A stretch of DNA of 41,611 nt, taken from assembly GCA_964538515.1 (NCBI GenBank), contig CAZIEW010000048.1, positions 1 through 41,611 on the forward strand, in the 5' to 3' direction. This document shows, piece after piece, positions 1 to 7,656 of this stretch; the first letter of the stretch is position 1, and every line of letters begins with the position of its first letter. The stretch is from CALBZH01 sp964538515 (lineage in GTDB: Bacteria; Desulfobacterota; Syntrophobacteria; Syntrophobacterales; Syntrophobacteraceae). The position numbers and the translations under genes were made by a program. The notes under the pieces were generated by a model, which did no database searches, had not been told where the DNA came from, and worked only from the letters and a program-made list of their open reading frames with translations.

Positions 1-828
1 GTGATGATGCCCGGAATGGATGGATTCGAGGTCTGCCGTCGGCTCAAACAGAACGAATCCACGCGTCTGATCCCGGTCGTACTGCTGACCGGAAACGATA
101 GCATGGATGCAAGACTGGCCGGTATCGAATCGGGGGCAGACGATTTTCTCGCAAAACCGCCGAACAGCGCCGAGCTTCTTGCCCGAACACGCTCACTGGT
201 TCGGGTGAAGTCCTTGAACGACAAGCTCACCAGTATCGAAAATGTACTTTTTTCTCTGGCAAACACGATTGAAGCCAAAGACAGCTATACTGAAGGCCAC
301 GTTCAGCGAGTCGCGAGCATGGCAAAATCGCTCGGCAGAATGATGGGCCTTAGCGAAAAGGATCTGAAGGCTCTCATGCTCGGAGGCATTCTTCATGACA
401 TCGGAAAGATTAAAGTGGCCGATTCAATTCTGAACAAACCCGGCGCACTTCTCCCCGACGAATGGGAGATCATGAAGGAGCACTCCGAAATCGGTTACCA
501 AATCTGCTATCCCCTGAAGAAGAGCCTCGGATCGGCCCTCGATGTCATCCGGTACCACCACGAGAAGCTGGATGGAACGGGGTACCCCTTCGGACTCAAG
601 GACGACGAGATCCCCATGGTGGCACGCATCATGGCAGTCGTTGACATCTACGATGCCTTGGTTACCGACCGCCCCTACCGCAAAGGGATGAGCACCCAGG
701 AAGGACTCAAAATCCTTAACGAAATGGTTGAGGAAGGGAAGCTCGACGGAACAGTCGTGAACTGCTTCGCTGAAATGATCTTGCGGCGAGCGCGAGATCC
801 CCACTCGGCCGGCCTCACTTTCCTCTAA
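1..828 (+). CDS. HD-GYP response regulator, 5'-truncated (probable c-di-GMP phosphodiesterase)
   Basis: The window begins inside this gene. The first visible residues (MMPGMDGFEVC) normally sit just after the phospho-acceptor aspartate of a receiver domain, so the start codon and the aspartate lie upstream and the initial GTG is not a start. Visible residues 1-65 finish the receiver domain, with the conserved lysine at K52 (FLAKPP). A linker helix leads into an HD-GYP domain at about 85-265 with HD at 132-133 (ILHDIGK), HHE at 186-188 and DGTGYP at 191-196. All metal-binding landmarks of the family are present, so hydrolysis of c-di-GMP under control of a partner kinase is the expected role in the cytoplasm. 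The partner is not in view. Domain calls are firm; substrate and signal are inferred. Confidence 0.93.
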   Translation: MMMPGMDGFEVCRRLKQNESTRLIPVVLLTGNDSMDARLAGIESGADDFLAKPPNSAELLARTRSLVRVKSLNDKLTSIENVLFSLANTIEAKDSYTEGHVQRVASMAKSLGRMMGLSEKDLKALMLGGILHDIGKIKVADSILNKPGALLPDEWEIMKEHSEIGYQICYPLKKSLGSALDVIRYHHEKLDGTGYPFGLKDDEIPMVARIMAVVDIYDALVTDRPYRKGMSTQEGLKILNEMVEEGKLDGTVVNCFAEMILRRARDPHSAGLTFL

Positions 829-1236
829 CCCAGTCCCTTACCTGGAGCCTCAGATCGATTGGAGCCTGTTCTTCCAAGAATGGGCCCGCCTCCGATCAAG
901 TTACCGTTCCTATCTGGCATCCCACAAGACTGATGCCTGAGCCTCTTCGTGGGGAATTCTCCTCGAAGAGGCTCAGCAAAACTTCGGTCGGCTCATGTTG
1001 GACCTATCGTTCGCTTCTTGTCTTTGTCCTCATGGATTCCATGGCAACGTTGAAATGGGAGCCCTTGGCATGAGTGTCCATTCTGCCTTCCCCTACGAGT
1101 CGCTTGCAGAAACCCCGGCATTGTGCTAATGGTTTTCCAGGAGGAGCGCAAAGCGACAACGCAAGGGTGGATGAGGGTATGCAGCCCACCGAGGCGTTCA
1201 GAGCGGATCCTCCCCCATCGCCATGCCTATCAATCC
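829..1236. other. Intergenic region before tRNA-Ser
   Basis: This stretch of about 400 bases holds no reading frame with a ribosome binding site or a recognisable protein. The only clear structure is the 13-bp inverted repeat at 937-976. I could not assign a convincing promoter for the tRNA that follows. Confidence 0.5.
937..976. repeat. 13-bp perfect inverted repeat (hairpin)
   Basis: The arm at 937-949 (CTGAGCCTCTTCG) is exactly complementary to 964-976, with a 14-base loop. It lies about 110 bases after the HD-GYP stop codon. Neither side has a T-run, so it is not a standard intrinsic terminator. It could be a terminator that works without a U-tract, an mRNA-stabilising hairpin, or a protein site. 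Confidence 0.6.
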
Positions 1237-1330
1237 GGAGAGATGGCCGAGTCGGCTGAAGGCGCTCGCCTGCTAAGCGAGTGTAGGACGTAGAGTTCTA
1301 CCGAGGGTTCGAATCCCTCTCTCTCCGCCA
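1237..1330 (+). tRNA. tRNA-Ser (anticodon GCU)
   Basis: A complete class II tRNA. The acceptor stem GGAGAGA (1237-1243) pairs with TCTCTCC (1320-1326), followed by discriminator G1327 and an encoded CCA at 1328-1330. The anticodon stem-loop CTCGC-CTGCTAA-GCGAG places GCT at 1272-1274, which reads AGC and AGU serine codons. The long variable arm expected of tRNA-Ser lies between the anticodon stem and the T arm. The T arm is GAGGG-TTCGAAT-CCCTC at 1303-1319. The 94-base length fits tRNA-Ser. Confidence 0.97.
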
Positions 1331-1342
1331 CCATGAACGATT

Positions 1343-1370
1343 GAGCCCGCTCTAGAGAGTGGGCTCTTTT
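1343..1370 (+). terminator. Intrinsic terminator of tRNA-Ser
   Basis: GAGCCC at 1343-1348 pairs with GGGCTC at 1361-1366. The stem can extend inward through a G-U and several more pairs. It is followed directly by TTTT and further T-rich sequence. It starts 12 bases after the tRNA CCA end, so it most likely ends the tRNA transcript. Confidence 0.85.
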
Positions 1371-1590
1371 GTTTCATTGCCAACGACACATTCGGCACTC
1401 ACCTTCCCCACCCTATGGGCAGATGATCCACAGATTTCAATGATTCGACAGGCTTGGATGTCCCTTTCGAGCGAGCGCACCACCTGTTAAGCGCCCGTGC
1501 CCATCGGACCGACGGTGCAAGACTGGCCCCATTGGCTCTGATGCATCCTGTGCTTCACGGCGAGAGTTGCCAGGGCGCTGGTCGTTGTTC

Positions 1591-1619
1591 TTGACATGGC
1601 TCAGTTGGCAGAATATATG
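1591..1619 (+). promoter_or_regulatory. Sigma-70-type promoter for the 108-residue orphan gene
   Basis: A perfect -35 box TTGACA (1591-1596), a 17-base spacer and a -10 box TATATG (1614-1619, four of six matches) set in AT-rich DNA. Transcription would begin near 1626 and leave a leader of about 150 bases before the start codon at 1780. This is one of the best promoter matches in the window. Confidence 0.65.
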
Positions 1620-1661
1620 TATTAATGAAAAGATTCTCAAGGTGAGGAGGTGCTGTCGTGC

Positions 1662-1721
1662 ATGCACCTTTTCTGGCGAAGAGGGAATGCTGCTTTGTTT
1701 TTGGGTCCTCATCTGAAATGA
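1662..1721 (+). CDS. Possible 19-residue leader peptide (speculative)
   Basis: Inside the leader of the next gene an AGGAGG sequence (1645-1650) stands in front of an ATG at 1662 that opens a 19-codon frame ending in TGA at 1719-1721. A GTG at 1658, at the more usual 7-base spacing, opens a different frame of 55 codons that runs into the next gene and ends at 1825. Neither peptide resembles anything I know. The strong Shine-Dalgarno so far from the main start is the reason to record it. It could equally be an untranslated ribosome-binding or regulatory element. Confidence 0.2.
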   Translation: MHLFWRRGNAALFLGPHLK

Positions 1722-1779
1722 AGGCGGTTTTCCCCTCTGGGAGACCATCTATAAACAGACGTTCGAGGAGTGGCTTGAG

Positions 1780-2106
1780 ATGGCAGATTATTACGTCAAT
1801 ATTCACCTGGATGAAGAGAAGCTGAAGAAGATTGAGGCCGCTGGTCTTGCTGGCGAGATCAAGGACATCAACGGGAAGAAGACGATTCAGGTCGGTATGG
1901 CCAAGATGGATCAGAAAAAGCTGGTTAAAGGAATCCCGGATCTCACCTTTGATGCATCCAATGCCTGCGTACTTCCTGAGGCATCAGAGAACATCCTTCT
2001 GGGCTTTATTGTGGATCTGAAAACAGTGGATGTGATGAAATATGCGATCATGAAGCTGTTTAACCCGCTGGCCGGCAAACCTTTGCGCTCGGCAACCTCC
2101 GCCTGA
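1780..2106 (+). CDS. Hypothetical 108-residue protein
   Basis: I do not recognise this protein. The start is set by GAGGAG at 1765-1770, nine bases before the ATG. It has no signal peptide and no membrane segment. The N-terminal half is charged and lysine-rich (DEEKLKKIEAAG), with a short segment that looks like a beta hairpin (GEIKDINGKKTIQVG). The middle and C-terminal parts are more hydrophobic (ENILLGFIVDLKTVDVMKY). The gene stands alone between tRNA-Ser and the UPF0182 gene, with its own good promoter at 1591-1619, which suggests an independently and perhaps strongly expressed cytoplasmic protein. The composition is clearly coding-like. Function is unknown. Confidence 0.8.
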   Translation: MADYYVNIHLDEEKLKKIEAAGLAGEIKDINGKKTIQVGMAKMDQKKLVKGIPDLTFDASNACVLPEASENILLGFIVDLKTVDVMKYAIMKLFNPLAGKPLRSATSA

Positions 2107-2280
2107 GTGCTCTGCTGCAGGCTCACTTCCACGGACTGTGCCGGCTGAACGTTAGTCACCCGCCTCTTGTCCCGCACAGAATTTTCCCGGTTGGCTCGTG
2201 TCCTGCTCGAAAATGTCTCGGATCACAGTGCTTTGCCCGGGGTTGTGAGCCCTCGTCACCTGAGAAATGAAGATGGATGT

Positions 2281-2311
2281 ATTTTTGGGGGGTATTTGCC
2301 CCCCAAAAAAT
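2281..2311. repeat. T5G6/C6A6 inverted repeat
   Basis: TTTTTGGGGGG (2282-2292) faces CCCCCCAAAAAA (2299-2310) across a six-base loop, giving an 11-bp perfect stem. The A/T parts belong to the stem, so no free U-tract remains on either strand. This differs from an ordinary intrinsic terminator, although it could terminate in both directions if only the G/C part forms. Confidence 0.65.
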
Positions 2312-2639
2312 GAACCTCGCCCCAAATGCACAACTACCAAACCACATCCGAGGCTTCAGCCCGTCGTCGATTTCTATACTTTGGACGCGACCCCAGCTCC
2401 TTGAGCAATAGATCGAGGAGCTCCGTTGCGCTCTGTCTCTCCATCTCATTGGGGGGGGCTCCTCCCGCATGACCCGTGGTGATTCCGGCCCGCTTAGCAT
2501 GGACTCACCGACGCCACTCGCCTAGAACAGAAGCTCAAGAAGCGGGGACAAATTAGCATTTCATATAAGTATCGGAGAGTTAATTGCCGAACGCGGAGCC
2601 AGCATGTCTCCACCTCCCAACGATCCCGCCTCAGCCAAC

Positions 2640-2669
2640 TTGACATTTCGTTGCTGTTTCCCCTAGAGA
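2640..2669 (+). promoter_or_regulatory. Possible promoter for the UPF0182 gene
   Basis: A perfect TTGACA at 2640-2645 is followed after 18 bases by TAGAGA (2664-2669), which matches the -10 consensus at only three positions. It lies about 60 bases before the preferred start at 2730. The -35 match is good and the -10 is weak. Confidence 0.3.
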
Positions 2670-2729
2670 TGATAGCATTCATAGATTAGTGCAAACGCTC
2701 CAATGGACATGGATCGACAGGAGGACAGG

Positions 2730-5513
2730 ATGAGCTTGGTGGGGCGGAGGTCGGCGACGGTCGTTGGTGCTTTACTAATATTTGGAGCGCTTTTTCTGGG
2801 CAGCAGCTTCCTGACCATAGACTACCTGGTAGACTTCTGGTGGTTTGACGCCTTGGGATACGCCTTCTACTTCTGGCAGCGTCTGTTATACCGTTACTTG
2901 GTGTTTGCTGGCGTCATGGGGCTCTTCTTCTTCATCTTTTTTCTGAACTTCTGGATAGCCTCGCGGTTTCTGGGCACAAGCACCGAACCGCCAGAATCGA
3001 CAACCGTACAATCGAAAGAAGCGCATCGAAATCTATTAAAGATGTTCCGAACTGGCTCGATGCGCGTCTATACGCCGCTGTCGCTCGTTCTGGGTATCGT
3101 CATCGCCTTGCCGCTCTTCGATCGCTGGGAGGCCTTTCTTCTGTTTGTGTTCGGACCTGAATCATCGGTAATGGACCCAGCCTACGGAAAAGACATCAGC
3201 TACTACCTCTTCTCCCTACCGATCTATATACTGCTCCAGAGACGGATATTCATTACGTTCGCTATCTTGCTTGTTGGTGTGCTCTTTCTTTACTGGCTGG
3301 AGCACCGCCTTTTGAAAGCAAAAGAGCAGGTGCTTCCAAGAGGAGCTCGAACCCATGTCTGCTTTCTGTTGCTGTGTGTGTTCGCCATAGAAATTTGGAA
3401 TTTTTTCCTTCAGCGGTATGAACTACTATACACATCTACCTATGAGCCATTATTTTTAGGACCCGGCTACGCTGAAATGCTCGTAATTGTGCCATTTATT
3501 TATGCATGTATTGTTTTGCTGACAATTACGGCAATATTTTCTTCCTATTTTGTAATGACAGGAAAAGGCATTAAACGTGCTGGAGCTGCCGCTTTCTTAT
3601 TTGCTCTCGTGTTAGGTGGTCGTTATTCTGAATTCATTCCAAAACTTGTCAATGATTACATGGTAACTCCAAATGCTATTTCTAAACAGTCTCCATATAT
3701 TGCCAATAATATCGATGCGACATTATCCGCCTTCAAGCTCAAACAAGTAGAGACACGAAACGTAACACCCGTATTCGCTCCTGACGGGATTAACGAGGAA
3801 AAAGTCCGCGGCATATTTAGAAATATTCCCGTCTGGGACGGAGAGCTGTTAAACGACGTTTATGAGCAACTGCAGGAGCTCCGTACCTATTATGATTTTG
3901 CCAGGGTTGACGTCAGCCACTACAACGTCAAAGGCAACAATCAGCAGGTTTTCTTGGCTGCCCGGGAGATGAACACTGCGGAACTGCCCAAAGGCGCCCG
4001 CAATTGGGTCAATGACCATCTCGTCTACACGCACGGTTACGGGGCAGTCATGACTCCCGCCGAGCAAGGCGGTGATGAGCCCATGACGTGGTTTCTAAAA
4101 GGAATTCCTCTCGAATCGGATTACGGCTTCCAAGTCCAGCAACCCGGCGTCTATTTTGGCCTCCTGGAGAATTATCCCTATGTTATCGCTCCGAACGATG
4201 CCGGAGAATTCGGCTACCCCAAGGGTGATTCCAACGTGACGTTGAACTACGAGGGCACTGGTGGTGTGCCCATTAATTCTGCCTTTAGAAAATTGATGTT
4301 TGCGTATTACATGAAAGATTGGGATGTTTTCTTCACAACAAAAACCAATGAAAAAAGCAGGATCTTGTTCCGGCGCAACATCCAGGAGAGGGTTCGTACC
4401 CTGACACCGTACATAACGTTAGATCATGATCCTTATCTTGTCGTCACTAGTGACCGGCTGTACTGGATACAGGATGCCTTCACGACCTCTCAATATTACC
4501 CATACTCTGCCTACTACGGGACCGGAGCGGAAAAAATCAACTATATTCGCGATTCGCTTAAAGTTGTCATTGATGCCTATAATGGTAGCGTGAACTATTA
4601 TGTTTTCGATACAAAAGATCCAATTGTTAAGGCTTACACTAGAATGTACCCAGGCCTTTTCAAAGACCAGAGCGAGATGCCTGCCGAGCTCCGCTCACAG
4701 GTGCGTTATCCGCAGGATATGTTTGATATCCAAATGTTTATGTACGCAACATATCACCAAACAGACCCAGAGGTGTTCTACCAGCAAGAAGATGTGTGGG
4801 ATGTCGGAATATCCGGAGCCATACCCGAAAAGCAACGTCCTACTCGATCGTACTACCTGACATTGGACATGATCGAGCCCAACCGATTTGATTTTGTGCT
4901 CATCTCACCCGTTACACCAAGGGGGCGAGCGAACTTGAGGGCAATGGCCCTTGCCGGATCTGATCACTCGAGCTACGGGAAGCTAATTGTTTACAACTTT
5001 CCCAAAGGAGAGCTTGTCTACGGGCCGGCCCAAATCCATTCCCTCATCAACCAGGATACCACGGTGGCGCAGCAGTTCACCTTGTGGGATCAGGTGGGCT
5101 CACAGGTCGCCCGCGGCAAGATGATCATCTTCCCCGTCGGGAAAATGCTGATCTACATTCAGCCGGTCTACCTGAAATCGTCCACGACTTTGAAGATCCC
5201 CGAGCTGAAACGGCTGATCATGACCCAGGGTCAGGTGGTTGTGATGGAGAAGTCCTTGGAGGAAGCTTATTCAAAGATGATTGAGCGGCTGAAGGTGGAC
5301 ACGGGGAGGATCGATCAGCGGTTTGCGCCTTTAAATCGCGTGCCTCAACCGGTGCTGTCGCCACCTGCGGCACCCAAGGTGGAGGAGCCCGCGGCTACCG
5401 CTCAGCCCGCTCCACCTCAACCAACAGAGCCCAAGCCTCAAGAGCCCTCACAGGCGGAGCCTCATCAGCCGGAGCCCGAGTCGTCGCCCCAAGTAAAACC
5501 GCAGGAATCCTGA
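2730..5513 (+). CDS. UPF0182 family multi-pass membrane protein
   Basis: A protein of about 927 residues of the UPF0182 (COG1615) family, whose biochemical role is not established. Roughly the first 320 residues carry about seven hydrophobic helices. A large soluble part follows (about 320-860) with family-like aromatic-rich motifs such as YYDFARVDVSHY and LYWIQDAFTTSQYYPYS. The last 50 residues are a Pro/Glu/Gln-rich tail. AGGAGG at 2719-2724, five bases before ATG 2730, favours that start over ATG 2703, which has no Shine-Dalgarno. Base composition is uneven: 3481-3540 is about 30% GC and 3661-3720 about 35%, whereas 5041-5100 is 60%. The gene stands alone and converges on the DUF1992 gene. 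Family assignment is firm; function is unknown. Confidence 0.93.
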   Translation: MSLVGRRSATVVGALLIFGALFLGSSFLTIDYLVDFWWFDALGYAFYFWQRLLYRYLVFAGVMGLFFFIFFLNFWIASRFLGTSTEPPESTTVQSKEAHRNLLKMFRTGSMRVYTPLSLVLGIVIALPLFDRWEAFLLFVFGPESSVMDPAYGKDISYYLFSLPIYILLQRRIFITFAILLVGVLFLYWLEHRLLKAKEQVLPRGARTHVCFLLLCVFAIEIWNFFLQRYELLYTSTYEPLFLGPGYAEMLVIVPFIYACIVLLTITAIFSSYFVMTGKGIKRAGAAAFLFALVLGGRYSEFIPKLVNDYMVTPNAISKQSPYIANNIDATLSAFKLKQVETRNVTPVFAPDGINEEKVRGIFRNIPVWDGELLNDVYEQLQELRTYYDFARVDVSHYNVKGNNQQVFLAAREMNTAELPKGARNWVNDHLVYTHGYGAVMTPAEQGGDEPMTWFLKGIPLESDYGFQVQQPGVYFGLLENYPYVIAPNDAGEFGYPKGDSNVTLNYEGTGGVPINSAFRKLMFAYYMKDWDVFFTTKTNEKSRILFRRNIQERVRTLTPYITLDHDPYLVVTSDRLYWIQDAFTTSQYYPYSAYYGTGAEKINYIRDSLKVVIDAYNGSVNYYVFDTKDPIVKAYTRMYPGLFKDQSEMPAELRSQVRYPQDMFDIQMFMYATYHQTDPEVFYQQEDVWDVGISGAIPEKQRPTRSYYLTLDMIEPNRFDFVLISPVTPRGRANLRAMALAGSDHSSYGKLIVYNFPKGELVYGPAQIHSLINQDTTVAQQFTLWDQVGSQVARGKMIIFPVGKMLIYIQPVYLKSSTTLKIPELKRLIMTQGQVVVMEKSLEEAYSKMIERLKVDTGRIDQRFAPLNRVPQPVLSPPAAPKVEEPAATAQPAPPQPTEPKPQEPSQAEPHQPEPESSPQVKPQES

Positions 5514-5536
5514 TCGCTGGGAGCCGGCTTCAATCC

Positions 5537-5935
5537 TCAGGACTTGGGCTTTTTCGTCGGGGCGACTTTGGCCAGCACCCGGTCGTAATAGACCTGGTTG
5601 TGCTCCAAGGCGACCGAACGGCTTCGCGACAAATTGAGCTTCATGATAAGGTAATTGAGCTTCTGCATCTGGCGATATTTTTCCTGCGTGTCCTGGATCC
5701 CCGCAAGCAGCTCCTGGGTTGAGAGTATTTCCTTCCGGAGCTCAAGCTCGGGGGGCAGACAATCGGCATTCTTGAGGATCTTGTAGGACATACGCAGATC
5801 CGCCGGGAGGTGGCTGTCGTCTTCGATCTCGAGGGGTTTTCCTTTTCCCGGCAGATCGTCGAACTCGCCATGCTCCATGGCTTGTCGAATCCGCTCCTCG
5901 GCGATCTTCTCGAAGATTGCAAAGAGATTGCTCAT
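5537..5935 (-). CDS. DUF1992 (DnaJ-C28-like) domain protein
   Basis: A small soluble protein of 132 residues. Its N-terminal 70 residues match the DUF1992 domain, also found in DNAJC28: FEKIAEERIRQAMEHGEF, then DDLPGKGKPLEIEDD. The C-terminal half is helical and charged. No J-domain is present, and the role of stand-alone bacterial DUF1992 proteins is not known. The start at 5935 is preferred because GGAAAG lies about eight bases upstream and the family begins close to this methionine. An upstream ATG at 5965 has no ribosome binding site. A TATACT sequence at 5965-5970 (minus strand) could be its -10 box. The gene is transcribed towards the UPF0182 gene, with 23 bases between the stops. Confidence 0.85.
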   Translation of the reverse strand: MSNLFAIFEKIAEERIRQAMEHGEFDDLPGKGKPLEIEDDSHLPADLRMSYKILKNADCLPPELELRKEILSTQELLAGIQDTQEKYRQMQKLNYLIMKLNLSRSRSVALEHNQVYYDRVLAKVAPTKKPKS

Positions 5936-6135
5936 GCCGTTCTTTCCAATGCTCTGCAAAATCAAGTATAGTAGCTAACTGAGCTGGCGACCACTCGTTC
6001 AACAGAAGCTTCGTGCAGGCTTTCTTACGCCGAGCTCCGCCGGGACGAGCACTAGGACGGAGCATAAACCATCTGGATCGTCCGTGAAAAGAGTCAATTG
6101 CACAGACACCCAGCTCCAGGGAGGCCTTAGGGATC

Positions 6136-6849
6136 ATGGCGAAAGAACACCCTCCTCAATCGTCAACGCCCATTTCACCTTCAAGCCCCATCTGGGTGCT
6201 TGGAGCGGGTCGATTCGGGGAGCTGGCCGTGAAACGGCTGACGCGGCGCCTGCCGGACACCGACATCACGGTGATCGACGTCCGCCTGGACAAGCTCGAC
6301 CGGCTCCGATGCGAACATGGATCGCCCCACATGAGCATCTTCCAAGGGGATGGGCTCGAATGTATGAATCGGGACGATCTCCCCGAGGGGCTATGGATCG
6401 TTCCTGCCGTTCCCAAGCATGTCGCTTTCGCGTGGTTTGTAAATCGCCTCAACGTGGTCGGGAAGGCGACTGTCCTGCCGGTGCCCACCGAGCTGGACGG
6501 CCAGGTGCCGAATCCTTACCGTGTGGAGGACGGGACCGTCTATGCCAGTCATGCGACCTTTCTCTGCCCGGATTCCTGCAGCGAGCCGGAGGACATTTGT
6601 ACGTACACCAAACGGCCGCGGGCGACGAACCTTTTTGAGGTCATCAGCCGCGTCCAGGTACCAGGATATCGGGTTCTTGTCGTGAGGAGCCGCCAACTGG
6701 CTCCCGGCGTTGGCGGCTATCCAATCGTCCAGCTCAGAAAGACCCTGGATCAAATCAGCGCTCACGAAGGGCGGTTTGTCATTGCCACGAGCTGCCGTTG
6801 CCACGGTGTTATCAATGCCATGACCTGGGAGCCTCGATCAACGGGTTGA
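6136..6849 (+). CDS. Rossmann-fold NAD(P)-binding-like protein, Cys-rich, unknown function
   Basis: A 237-residue cytoplasmic protein. Residues 19-50 form a dinucleotide-binding start: strand IWVLG, loop GAGRFGELA, then a second strand ITVIDVR ending in an acidic residue, as in TrkA-N/RCK-like or dehydrogenase Rossmann folds. No recognisable catalytic domain follows. The second half contains cysteine groups, CPDSCSEPEDIC near 149-160 and CRC near the C terminus, which may bind metal or a cluster. AGGGAGG at 6118-6124 precedes the ATG. The diguanylate cyclase gene begins 41 bases after its stop on the same strand, so the two are probably co-transcribed. A redox or NAD(P)H sensor acting on the cyclase is a reasonable guess. 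No transmembrane or signal sequence is present. Confidence 0.7.
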   Translation: MAKEHPPQSSTPISPSSPIWVLGAGRFGELAVKRLTRRLPDTDITVIDVRLDKLDRLRCEHGSPHMSIFQGDGLECMNRDDLPEGLWIVPAVPKHVAFAWFVNRLNVVGKATVLPVPTELDGQVPNPYRVEDGTVYASHATFLCPDSCSEPEDICTYTKRPRATNLFEVISRVQVPGYRVLVVRSRQLAPGVGGYPIVQLRKTLDQISAHEGRFVIATSCRCHGVINAMTWEPRSTG

Positions 6850-6890
6850 TTCTCTGCCGCTGGCTGCGCATTCGCCACAGGAGTGTCAAT

Positions 6891-7619
6891 GTGAAAGGCA
6901 GGCCACACCGAAAAGACAAAAGTACGGGGGCTCAGGCGGAGATCACCAAAGGAACGGCTTGCCCAGTGGGACACCCTGCGTGCGACCTCGTCGAGGAAGT
7001 AAAACGACTGCGCCGGGACTGCCGGCGTCTCATGCAGCTCTCCATCACGGATCCGATGACGGGCTTCTACAATTTCCGTTACCTGATCCAAACCATGGAG
7101 CGGGAGATGGAGCGCACTCGTCGAACGGGACTCCCCATGGCGCTCATCATGATCGATCTCGACCACTTCAAGCGCGTCAATGACGAATACGGACATCCGG
7201 TCGGCGATGCGGCGCTCCAGTGGGCTTGCCACATCTGGCGGGAGAACATCCGGAGAATCGACATTCCCTGCCGCTATGGCGGGGAGGAGTTCGTCATCGT
7301 TCTCCCCGGAACGACCCTCATGCAGGCAAAGATGTTGGCGGAGAGGCTACGCCGCAAACTGGCCGCGCTCCCTTTGCACGTGGAAGGCACCTCAGTCCCC
7401 TTGACGGCGAGCTTCGGAGTGAGCGGATACCATGGCCAGGAGCCGTGCAGCCCGGAGATGGTGATCGAAGCTGCTGACAAGATGCTTCTGCGAGCCAAGG
7501 CAGAAGGGCGAAACCGCGTGTGCGTCGAAATGGAGTCCGCTCGCGCCCCCATCGACGAAGTCACTGCGGACGAGCGAGCGGCGTTGTTTGCGGATCCGGA
7601 TTCAACGAAGCCTTTCTGA
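6891..7619 (+). CDS. GGDEF diguanylate cyclase
   Basis: A soluble 242-residue cyclase making c-di-GMP from two GTP. I start it at GTG 6891 because AGGAG (6879-6883) lies seven bases upstream. An ATG at 6798 would overlap the previous gene and has no such site. The N-terminal 50 residues are short and basic, with two cysteines in CPVGHPAC (24-31), followed by a coiled segment. The GGDEF domain spans about 48-225: ITDPMTGFYN, MIDLDHFKRVND, then the active-site GGEEF at 130-134. The product-inhibition I-site RxxD is intact as RRID at 121-124, exactly five residues before GGEEF. With no separate sensor domain, it probably takes its signal from a partner, perhaps the adjacent Rossmann protein. Confidence 0.92.
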   Translation: MKGRPHRKDKSTGAQAEITKGTACPVGHPACDLVEEVKRLRRDCRRLMQLSITDPMTGFYNFRYLIQTMEREMERTRRTGLPMALIMIDLDHFKRVNDEYGHPVGDAALQWACHIWRENIRRIDIPCRYGGEEFVIVLPGTTLMQAKMLAERLRRKLAALPLHVEGTSVPLTASFGVSGYHGQEPCSPEMVIEAADKMLLRAKAEGRNRVCVEMESARAPIDEVTADERAALFADPDSTKPF

Positions 7620-7656
7620 GCCTCCATCCGAGGCGTAACCGGTTGACGGGAGCATC

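Larger units (their letters stand above)
2107..2729. other. Intergenic region of about 620 bases
   Basis: Between the orphan gene and the UPF0182 gene there is no frame I can defend. The open frames on the minus strand at 2156-2500 and 2494-2682 lack ribosome binding sites and protein-like composition. The region holds the inverted repeat at 2281-2311 and a possible promoter near 2640-2669. AT-rich patches (2551-2570, 2640-2700) suggest regulatory DNA upstream of the membrane protein. Confidence 0.5.

Noticed and set aside
2156..2682. Minus-strand frames in the gap before UPF0182
   Set aside because: No ribosome sites, and one runs through the homopolymer palindrome; composition looks random.
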